64,000 bases of DNA from Cognataquiflexum aquatile (lineage in GTDB: Bacteria; Bacteroidota; Bacteroidia; Cytophagales; Cyclobacteriaceae). The first letter of the stretch is position 1. Each line of letters starts with the position of its first letter. The DNA lies in the NCBI RefSeq assembly GCF_003316845.1, contig NZ_QMIK01000005.1, forward strand, positions 1-64,000, read 5' to 3'. Of the stretch, positions 8,540-15,439 are shown piece by piece. The position numbers and the translations under genes were made by a program. The notes under the pieces were generated by a model. It ran no database searches, was not told the DNA's origin, and saw nothing but the letters and a program-made list of their open reading frames with translations.

Positions 8540-9610
8540 ATGATATTTTCATACGCTGACTTATTCGACTTTACCAAATCCATACTTTTAAAAATCGGCT
8601 GTCCCGAAAAAGATGCATCTCTTGCTGCTGATGTTTTGTTATCAGCAGACCTAAGAGGCGTAGATTCTCATGGCGTGGCAAGGCTTTCCGGTTATGTGAG
8701 ACTTTGGGAAAAAGGAAGAATCAACGCAACCCCAAATATCAAAATAGTCCATGAAACTATGAGTACAGCTGTTGTTGATGGCGACGGTGGTTTGGGTTTG
8801 GTTGTCGCACCTTTTGCGATGCAAGTAGCGATTGACAAAGCCAAAATCGCAGGTACAGGCTGGGTTTCGGTGAAGCATTCCAACCATTACGGCATTGCGG
8901 GTTATCATGCTATGATGGCTCTCGACCATGACATGATCGGGATTTCGCTGACGAATGCCAGTCCTTTGGTAAGCCCGACTTTTTCCAAAGAGAGATTGCT
9001 GGGAACCAATCCGATTGCCGTGGCTATCCCGGCTAAAACCCAACCTCCTTTTGTCGCAGATATGGCCACCACAACTGCAGCAAATGGAAAATTGGAAATC
9101 CTGCAGAGAAAAGAAATGGATGCACCACTCGGTTGGGTACAGGACATAGACGGCAATCAGACGACTGATTCCAATGGCGTCAAAAAGGGAGGCGCTTTGT
9201 TGCCTCTCGGAGGAGACCGAGAACATGGTTCGCACAAAGGATATGCATTGGGGGCGATAGTAGATATATTTTCCGCAGTCCTTTCGGGAGCAAATTATGG
9301 GCCATGGGTCCCACCTTTCGTGGCATTCCTTGAGCCGGACCCCAATCCTGTCGGTGAGGGTTTGGGCCATTTTTTTGGTGCGATGCGCGTAGATGCTTTC
9401 CGACCTGCGGATGACTTCAAATCCCATATGGACAATTGGATCGGTAGATTCCGCCAGGCAAAACCTACCGAAGGAAATGAAAAAGTATTGATCCCGGGAG
9501 ATCCTGAACGCGAACTTGAAGCCGAAAGAAGGGTCAGTGGAATCCCTTTGCTTAAGCCTGTGGAAGAGGATCTGAGGAGTTTGGGAGAAAGGTTTGGCGT
9601 AAAATTATAA
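8540..9610 (+). CDS. Ldh family (malate/L-lactate-type) oxidoreductase
   Basis: A 356-residue NAD(P)-dependent dehydrogenase of the LDH2/MDG2 family, whose fold is distinct from classical LDH. Diagnostic segments are ADLRGVDSHGVARLSGY, VKHSNHYGIAGYHAM, LGTNPIAVAIPA, PPFVADMATT and HKGYALGAIVDIFSAVLSG. Substrates in the family include malate, L-lactate, ureidoglycolate and sulfolactate; the sequence does not settle which applies here. It lies 26 nt after the Ppx/GppA gene. Confidence 0.9.
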   Translation: MIFSYADLFDFTKSILLKIGCPEKDASLAADVLLSADLRGVDSHGVARLSGYVRLWEKGRINATPNIKIVHETMSTAVVDGDGGLGLVVAPFAMQVAIDKAKIAGTGWVSVKHSNHYGIAGYHAMMALDHDMIGISLTNASPLVSPTFSKERLLGTNPIAVAIPAKTQPPFVADMATTTAANGKLEILQRKEMDAPLGWVQDIDGNQTTDSNGVKKGGALLPLGGDREHGSHKGYALGAIVDIFSAVLSGANYGPWVPPFVAFLEPDPNPVGEGLGHFFGAMRVDAFRPADDFKSHMDNWIGRFRQAKPTEGNEKVLIPGDPERELEAERRVSGIPLLKPVEEDLRSLGERFGVKL

Positions 9611-9696
9611 ACAGAAGTAGTCCCAAAGCTTACTCCATCTTCAATTATTTTTTTAATAAATTCTCAATCCAAGTTCATTTTGGTAAATTGACCTCC

Positions 9697-9894
9697 ATGG
9701 AATTTAAATTAGACAGGACAGCATTCAAATCATCGAAGGCAAATGAACAAGTGAACTACGGTGAGGAATACAAGGATAAAAGTCCTTGGGAATTGCTTGA
9801 GATTGCATTTTATCTTAATAGCTTGGCATATGGTTTTTCTCTAGATAATCCACCAAAGATGGATAAGACTGCATTTAGTGTAAGGAAAAGATAA
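9697..9894 (+). CDS. Small protein paired with a nucleotidyltransferase
   Basis: A 65-residue protein (ATG at 9697) with the motif LDRTAF at its N-terminus and a similar MDKTAFSVRKR at its C-terminus, flanking a helical core (PWELLEIAFYLNSLAYGF). The repeated D-[RK]-T-A-F at both ends looks like a conserved feature of small proteins encoded just upstream of nucleotidyltransferases in Bacteroidota. The stop codon is 1 nt before the next start. It is a plausible antitoxin or partner protein; no function has been established here. Confidence 0.65.
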   Translation: MEFKLDRTAFKSSKANEQVNYGEEYKDKSPWELLEIAFYLNSLAYGFSLDNPPKMDKTAFSVRKR

Positions 9895-9895
9895 T

Positions 9896-10345
9896 ATGGA
9901 AAACATATTCCCTTCTGATTTCAAAGACTTTATCCGTTGTTTTAATAATCACCAGGTTGACTATATTTTGGTTGGTGGCTTTTCTGTAATCTTACATGGA
10001 TATCCTAGAAACACGGGTGATATGGATATTTGGGTAAAAAGAAGTTTAGAAAACTTCAAGAAAATCGAACAAGCATTTTCGGATTTTGGGATGCCATTGT
10101 TTGATATGACCTCAGAAAACTTTTTACATAATAAAAATTGGGATGTTTTCACTTTTGGAAGATCTCCTGTGGCAATAGATTTGATGGTAGAGGTGAAAGG
10201 TCTCAACTTCGAAAAGGCTTTTGAATCCTCCATTGTTTTTTCTGATAAAGACTTTTATGTGCGAACTATCTCAAAAGAGGACCTTATCAAAGCCAAAAAG
10301 TCTGTAATGAGACCAAAAGATATGGACGATTTACAGAATTTGTAA
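9896..10345 (+). CDS. Nucleotidyltransferase (MNT-like, possible toxin-antitoxin component)
   Basis: A 149-residue protein with a polymerase-beta-type core: VGGFSVILHG (GG at 27-28, S30) followed by GDMDIW with metal-binding Asp 42 and Asp 44, and an IDLMVEV strand supplying a third acidic residue. Similar proteins act as AMP/nucleotide transferases in toxin-antitoxin pairs. No HEPN protein is adjacent; the partner here is the 65-residue protein immediately upstream. Short length and AT-rich codons fit an accessory gene. Confidence 0.8.
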   Translation: MENIFPSDFKDFIRCFNNHQVDYILVGGFSVILHGYPRNTGDMDIWVKRSLENFKKIEQAFSDFGMPLFDMTSENFLHNKNWDVFTFGRSPVAIDLMVEVKGLNFEKAFESSIVFSDKDFYVRTISKEDLIKAKKSVMRPKDMDDLQNL

Positions 10346-10460
10346 AAGCAATTGAAATGGACTGAATTGTTGACCACCCATCAAATCCCATTTGTTTGGT
10401 TTTTACCTTTTTGTAAATTGTATTTCTTTCAAACCTTTTATCCATATCCCAAAAAAACCT

Positions 10461-11831
10461 ATGAACACATCCACCTACAACAGAAGACAATTCCTAAAAA
10501 CCGGCGGTTTTGCCACCTTGGCATTGGCAAGCATGGGCATGATGGGAATGAACCCCATCCAAAATGAAACTCCTCTAAAAGTGGCTTTGATCGGGTCGGG
10601 ATGGTATGGAAAAAGTGACCTTTTCAGATTGATCCAAGTTGCCAATGTGGAAGTGGTAGCGCTCTGTGATGTGGACAAAAACATGCTGAAGGAAGCAGGC
10701 GATCTGGTATCTAAAAGACAGAAATCGGGGAAAATACCAAAGTTGTATACTGACTATAGGGAACTACTTAAAGAAAATAAACTTGACATCACAGTAATTG
10801 GCACGCCTGACCATTGGCATGCATTACAGGCCATTGCAGCCATCAAATCAGGTTCGCATGTTTACCTTCAAAAACCGATCTCAGTAGATGTCATCGAAGG
10901 GGAAGCAGTGGTCGCTGCTGCAAGGAAATACAATAAAATGGTGCAGGTCGGCACCCAACGAAGAAGTACTCCACATCTTTGGGATGCCAAGAAACAGGTT
11001 TTGGATGGTGGCATGTTGGGTAAAATCTCGCATGTGGAGATCTGCTGCTACTACCACATGAGGGCAAATGGAAACCCTCCTGTAGAGCCGGTACCTGCAT
11101 TTTTGGATTATGAATTGTGGACAGGACCTGCCCCACTCCGACCTTATGATGGTTTGCCACATACAAGATGGTGGCGGACTTTTATGGAATATGGCAATGG
11201 AATCCCGGGTGATATGTGTGTTCACATGTTGGATACAGTGCGTTGGCTTTTGGGTCTTGGCTGGCCAAGTAAAATAACTGCAACAGGCGGAATCTACGTC
11301 CAAAAAGAGGGGAAATCGAATATTGCAGATACCCAAACAGCTATCTATGAATTTGATGGACTGAATGTCGTATGGCAGCACCGTACCTGGGGCAATCCTG
11401 TGGATCCTGAATATCCTTGGGCTTTCAAGATTTTTGGTGAGAACGGGACTTTGGCCGGAAGTACGATGAAGGCTGAATTTATCCCCTTTGGAAAGGGTGA
11501 AAAAATTCTTTTCGATGTCCTCTATGAAAAAGAACAATATCCCGAGGACTTAACTGAAAATAGGATTGAGCTCAATGCCGCCCCGGCAACAAGAAGGCAG
11601 ATGCAAAATCTTTTAAATTCCATGAAAACCGGAGAACTACCGGTAGCCGATGTTCAGGAAGGACACATCTCCACGGCAAGCTGTATTTTGGCAAATATGT
11701 CAATGGAACTCGGTAGACCACTTGTCTATGATCCAAAAAAGAGAATCGTCGTGGATGACCCGGAAGCGACCAAAAAACTCAGGAGACCCTATAGAGGACC
11801 TTGGGTGCATCCCGAACCTGACAATGTTTAA
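10461..11831 (+). CDS. Gfo/Idh/MocA family oxidoreductase with Tat signal (QKP variant)
   Basis: A 456-residue protein. The ATG at 10461 directly precedes a twin-arginine signal (NRRQFLKTGG, residues 7-16). The Rossmann motif is GSGWYG (45-50), then TPDHWH (115-120), but the usual catalytic EKP is QKP (137-139), as in a number of exported family members. A large C-terminal domain includes WRTFMEYGNGIPGDMCVHMLD. It is probably a periplasmic sugar or glycoside oxidoreductase. It is not next to a DUF1080 gene but might cooperate with the operon at 517-3223. Confidence 0.88.
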   Translation: MNTSTYNRRQFLKTGGFATLALASMGMMGMNPIQNETPLKVALIGSGWYGKSDLFRLIQVANVEVVALCDVDKNMLKEAGDLVSKRQKSGKIPKLYTDYRELLKENKLDITVIGTPDHWHALQAIAAIKSGSHVYLQKPISVDVIEGEAVVAAARKYNKMVQVGTQRRSTPHLWDAKKQVLDGGMLGKISHVEICCYYHMRANGNPPVEPVPAFLDYELWTGPAPLRPYDGLPHTRWWRTFMEYGNGIPGDMCVHMLDTVRWLLGLGWPSKITATGGIYVQKEGKSNIADTQTAIYEFDGLNVVWQHRTWGNPVDPEYPWAFKIFGENGTLAGSTMKAEFIPFGKGEKILFDVLYEKEQYPEDLTENRIELNAAPATRRQMQNLLNSMKTGELPVADVQEGHISTASCILANMSMELGRPLVYDPKKRIVVDDPEATKKLRRPYRGPWVHPEPDNV

Positions 11832-11835
11832 ACAT

Positions 11836-11868
11836 GATCCCCGGAAATTATTCGGGGATTTTTTTTTG
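11836..11868 (+). terminator. Intrinsic terminator after the Gfo/Idh gene
   Basis: ATCCCCGGAA pairs with a TTCGGGGAT arm and is followed by nine T. It is placed directly after the stop codon at 11831. Confidence 0.88.
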
Positions 11869-11909
11869 AACCATTGTAGCGTTGGCTGTCCCTAATTCGT
11901 ATTGACAAT

Positions 11910-12650
11910 ATGCAAACTAAACCAACTATGAACACTTCAAGTTTAAAAACCAAAATCTATGGAATGTTGAAATTGTTTTCAATTTTCCTTTTCGCAGCAT
12001 TTCTGACAACAGGCTGTGTTGATAAACTAGATGATACACCCCAACCGCCAGCTGCTTTTGTTGCTATATATCACGGATCTCCTGACAGTCCGGATTTAGA
12101 CATCTATGCAGAATCAAACAAAATCAACAACCAGCCTCTGATTTTTGGGCAGACATTTCCCTATTCCGGGTTCTTTGTAGGTGAAAGAAGACTTCGATTC
12201 AATCCATTCAATGCACAGAATACCCTTTTGGAAAAAAACATAACCTTGGCGCAAGATAAAATTTACACTGTTTTTCTGGTGAACAAAGCGGCAGATTTGG
12301 ATGCCATCCAGGTTGAGGATATCTGGGAAGAACCGGACGGGTTAAAGACCCAAGTCAGGCTCGTGCATTTGTCTCCTGATGCCGGTGATCTTGAAGTCAG
12401 CATTGCAAGCCAGACTCCTTTTGGCGCAGCTACCTCTTACCTTTCAGTTTCTGATTTTCTTGAATTGGAAAAAGGAAAAGTTAAAGTAGTCGTCAAATCA
12501 AAAACCACAGGAGAAGTGCTCGTAACAGTCAATGAAATTGAATTGCTTGGAAACAGGGTGTATTCTTTGTTGATTAGGGGATTTGCCAATCCTGCTAACG
12601 GAAACAATCCGATCAGCGTCCAGCTACTGACCAACTACATCAAATTCTAG
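11910..12650 (+). CDS. DUF4397 domain lipoprotein
   Basis: About 246 residues with a lipoprotein signal (lipobox LTTGC) and a DUF4397 domain: FVAIYHGSPDSPDLDIYA, and a second similar strand pair QVRLVHLSPDAGDLEVSI. The two HGSPD/HLSPD repeats are the family hallmark. It is likely envelope-anchored; the function of the family is not established. An alternative ATG at 11928 would shorten the N-terminus by six residues. It is flanked by terminators, so it is a single-gene unit. Confidence 0.87.
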   Translation: MQTKPTMNTSSLKTKIYGMLKLFSIFLFAAFLTTGCVDKLDDTPQPPAAFVAIYHGSPDSPDLDIYAESNKINNQPLIFGQTFPYSGFFVGERRLRFNPFNAQNTLLEKNITLAQDKIYTVFLVNKAADLDAIQVEDIWEEPDGLKTQVRLVHLSPDAGDLEVSIASQTPFGAATSYLSVSDFLELEKGKVKVVVKSKTTGEVLVTVNEIELLGNRVYSLLIRGFANPANGNNPISVQLLTNYIKF

Positions 12651-12667
12651 AAATTTGTTTTTTTGTG

Positions 12668-12702
12668 GAAAACCCGGGGGCTGTGCTTCCGGGATTTTTT
12701 TT
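12668..12702 (+). terminator. Terminator between convergent DUF4397 and cysM genes
   Basis: A CCCGG...CCGGG hairpin followed by eight T on the plus strand lies between the DUF4397 stop and the end of cysM. Confidence 0.75.
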
Positions 12703-13579
12703 ATCCAAAAAGATCAGAACTCAAGTACCGATCTCCCCTGTCACAGGTAATACAGACGATGACGCCTGAGTCCAATTCGGTTGAAAGTTGGATCGCAGCG
12801 TGCAAAGCTCCTCCACTGCTCATTCCGGCCAAAATCCCCTCTTCTTTTGCCATTCTTCTGGTCATCATGGTTGATGCATCCTGACTGACATCAATTACCC
12901 GATCTACACGGCTTGCATCAAAAATCTTTGGCAAAAACTCCGGAGTCCATCTCCTGATTCCGGGAATCTGCGAACCGTCGGTAGGTTGCGTACCTACAAT
13001 CTGAATCGATGGATTTTTCTCTTTGAGGTATTTCGATACCCCCATGATAGTACCTGTGGTACCCATTGCCGAAACAAAATGGGTGACTTTTCCTTCAGTA
13101 TCTTTCCATATCTCCGGACCGGTACTATAATAATGCGCCATATAATTGTCCGGATTTGAAAACTGGTCCAACATAAAATAACCTTCCTCCGCTGCCATTT
13201 TATCAGCCAATTCCCTCGAGTATTCTATGGTTCTTTCTGCAGGTGTCAAAATCACTTTTGCGCCGTAGGCTTCCATGGACAGGATTCTTTCTCTGGTGGA
13301 ATTATCCGGCATAATCAAGGTCATTTTAAGGCCGAGAATATTGGCAACCATAGCCAAAGCAATGCCTGTATTGCCTGAAGTGGCTTCCACGAGTCTGTCA
13401 CCTGGTTTGATATCTCCTCTTTCCAGCGCACATTTGATCATGTTGTAGGCAGCGCGGTCCTTGACGCTTCCTCCGGGGTTTTGCCCCTCCAGTTTACAAA
13501 AAATCTTTACCTTAGGATTGGTAGGGATTTTGACAGCCTCTACCAAAGGTGTATTTCCAATCAGGTCAATTAATTTCAT
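12701..13579 (-). CDS. cysM: Cysteine synthase B (O-acetylserine sulfhydrylase)
   Basis: A 292-residue PLP enzyme. The Schiff-base lysine is K40 in NPGGSVKDR; TSGNTGIALA binds the substrate carboxylate, and a GTTGTIMG phosphate loop follows near residue 175. GTQPTDGSQIPGIRRW and short length fit the CysM-type subgroup. It makes cysteine from O-acetylserine and sulfide. Its start overlaps the cysE stop by ATGA, so the two enzymes of the pathway are translationally coupled. Confidence 0.93.
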   Translation of the reverse strand: MKLIDLIGNTPLVEAVKIPTNPKVKIFCKLEGQNPGGSVKDRAAYNMIKCALERGDIKPGDRLVEATSGNTGIALAMVANILGLKMTLIMPDNSTRERILSMEAYGAKVILTPAERTIEYSRELADKMAAEEGYFMLDQFSNPDNYMAHYYSTGPEIWKDTEGKVTHFVSAMGTTGTIMGVSKYLKEKNPSIQIVGTQPTDGSQIPGIRRWTPEFLPKIFDASRVDRVIDVSQDASTMMTRRMAKEEGILAGMSSGGALHAAIQLSTELDSGVIVCITCDRGDRYLSSDLFG

Positions 13580-14409
13580 CCTTCATTTTTTATGATATAG
13601 GTATCAGTCTGGTCCAGGTCAGGATTATACATTTTGGCCTGATAGTAAATCTTACTGTTTTGAGGGACACTTTTGGTAATCCAAACATTTCCCCCAATGG
13701 TAGAATTCCTTCCGATAACGGTATTTCCTCCCAAAATAGTCGCTCCTGCATAGATGACCACATCATCTTCGATGGTAGGATGTCTCTTTTTATCCGCGTC
13801 TTCTTTATCCACGCTCAAAGCGCCTAAAGTGACTCCCTGATAGATTTTGACACAATCACCGATGACGGTTGTTTCTCCAATTACGATGCCTGTACCATGG
13901 TCAATACAAAAGCGTTCACCGATTTTGGCTCCGGGATGGATATCCACTCCTGTTTTGCTATGGGAATATTCTGTAATCATCCTTGGGATCAGCGTCACTC
14001 CGTAAGAGTGCAACAGATGGGCAATCCTGTAAGCCGCTACAGCATAGAATCCGGGATAGCACCTGATGATCTCAGTAACAGACTTTGCCGCTGGATCTCC
14101 GTCATACAGTGCCTTCACATCCTGTATCAAAAGGTCATATACCCGCTCCAAATTATCAAAGAATCCATTGGCAATCTCTATGCCGTCTCCTTTGTACAAA
14201 TGCTTGTTTCGTAACAAGACCTGGGAAAGCTTGTGTTTCAGTTCTTCGATTTTTTCAGCAACCTGATCCTCTTCTTTTAAAATTTCAGCTGCAAAATCAG
14301 GAAACAACAATCCCAATACACTTTCAAAAAAAGTATGGATCAATTTTGGAGAAGGGCATTGCGGACAATCCCGATGGGATTTACTGAGTTTTTTTATTAA
14401 GGAATTCAT
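13576..14409 (-). CDS. cysE: Serine O-acetyltransferase
   Basis: A 277-residue enzyme that acetylates L-serine from acetyl-CoA, first step of cysteine synthesis. An N-terminal helical domain is followed by a left-handed beta-helix: GVDIHPGAKIGERFCIDHGTGIVIGE carries the catalytic Asp/His region, then IEDDVVIYAGATILGG and GNVWITKSV. The C-terminal tail ends IIKNEG, beyond the hexapeptide repeats. It resembles the EpsC-type longer form. It is coupled with cysM downstream. Confidence 0.93.
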   Translation of the reverse strand: MNSLIKKLSKSHRDCPQCPSPKLIHTFFESVLGLLFPDFAAEILKEEDQVAEKIEELKHKLSQVLLRNKHLYKGDGIEIANGFFDNLERVYDLLIQDVKALYDGDPAAKSVTEIIRCYPGFYAVAAYRIAHLLHSYGVTLIPRMITEYSHSKTGVDIHPGAKIGERFCIDHGTGIVIGETTVIGDCVKIYQGVTLGALSVDKEDADKKRHPTIEDDVVIYAGATILGGNTVIGRNSTIGGNVWITKSVPQNSKIYYQAKMYNPDLDQTDTYIIKNEG

Positions 14410-14427
14410 TTTTGGCTATTTGGTTGA

Positions 14428-14982
14428 TTAAAGAAAAAACCCAACCCTAAGGACGTAAGGCTGGTTATAGGGAGACCTTAATGGGTCATAAAGGAAATTG
14501 TAGAGAAATGTGAAATTAGCACCGCCTCTGCCCCCAAAAGGGGTAAAATAACCACCGCCTAGAAAAAACCCGGGAACCCAATCTCTTTCAAACCTATCAA
14601 ATCTGGGATTATAAAGATCAAGATTCAAACTTTCATATTCTGCATGGATAAAGAAACTCTGGAAAATATTATTTCTTAAAAATACCCGTCCTCCATAAAT
14701 GGTGTTGTCTCCTTCCGGGAATCTTGAGTCATTGAAATATTGAAAAGTACCTCCAAGTCCTCCCGAAAGGGTATTGGTAAGCATCACTCCAGCCAATGGC
14801 GAAACATCTACAAAAGTAATGGTCCCAAAAGACAGGCCTAGGTTACCACCAAAATAAACCCTGTCTTTAAACGGTGCTTTTTCACCTTGCTGAATTTCTC
14901 TTTGGGCATGAAGGTTTCCTATTCCAAAGAAGAGAAAAAACAAAAACACAACAAAAATTGGTTTATTCTTCGACCACCACAT
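14428..14982 (-). CDS. Predicted outer-membrane beta-barrel protein
   Basis: About 184 residues. A signal peptide (hydrophobic stretch then GNLHAQ) is followed by alternating strands with aromatic girdle residues: RVYFGGNLGLSFG, GLGGTFQYF, IYGGRVFLR, PGFFLGGGYFTPF, and a final YVLRVGFFL ending in Phe-Leu, typical for an outer-membrane barrel. Its start overlaps the 3' end of the upstream FtsB/DivIC-like gene by about 20 nt. I do not recognise a named family. The longer start at 14994 is possible. Confidence 0.7.
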   Translation of the reverse strand: MWWSKNKPIFVVFLFFLFFGIGNLHAQREIQQGEKAPFKDRVYFGGNLGLSFGTITFVDVSPLAGVMLTNTLSGGLGGTFQYFNDSRFPEGDNTIYGGRVFLRNNIFQSFFIHAEYESLNLDLYNPRFDRFERDWVPGFFLGGGYFTPFGGRGGANFTFLYNFLYDPLRSPYNQPYVLRVGFFL

Positions 14983-15250
14983 ATAAATCCTCACTTTCCC
15001 TTTTCATCAGATATCTTTCTCTGGCAAACTTTTCCAAAAGCTCATAATTGCTCATCAATTCCTCTCTGTCAGCAAGGATTTTTGCTTTCCTATCCTGATA
15101 GAATTCCTTTTGCTTTTCCAGCTCCCTGATTTTGGAACCAAGCTTAAACTGGGTGAAGATGTCATTTGAATCAATAAACACCATCCAGACTATAAAAAAT
15201 AGGGTAAATAAGAAGTAGAAATTTTTGGTGTATTTGAGGTACTTTTTCAT
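14963..15250 (-). CDS. FtsB/DivIC-family septum formation initiator protein
   Basis: A 95-residue bitopic membrane protein: short basic N-terminus (MKKYLKYTKN), one membrane segment (FYFLFTLFFIVWMVFID), and a periplasmic coiled coil (IRELEKQKEFYQDRKAKI) ending in LEKFARERYLMKRESEDLYVV, the conserved FtsB/DivIC tail. It acts in the divisome by linking FtsQ-like and FtsL-like proteins. The ATG at 15250 is chosen; an upstream in-frame extension to 15430 would be non-homologous. Confidence 0.88.
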   Translation of the reverse strand: MKKYLKYTKNFYFLFTLFFIVWMVFIDSNDIFTQFKLGSKIRELEKQKEFYQDRKAKILADREELMSNYELLEKFARERYLMKRESEDLYVVVEE

Positions 15251-15439
15251 CGTATTCTCCTTGATAAAAACAAATATATACATTGGAGGCAAATAATTCC
15301 ACAATTGCTCATTATTTGAGCGCACCTGTTTTTTCAAATATAGCTTCTTCCGACTATCCAGAAAGCCTACCACTTTATACCTTATTGTATCAAAATAAAT
15401 TCCCGAATATTTATATTGTTGGACAAACAAAACAATCCT

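Noticed and set aside
8651-9427. 258-residue frame antisense to the Ldh-family gene
   Set aside because: Rich in Cys, His, Arg and Ser in a pattern typical of antisense shadows.
10881-11537. 218-residue frame antisense to the Gfo/Idh gene
   Set aside because: Composition is not protein-like and the sense gene is clear.
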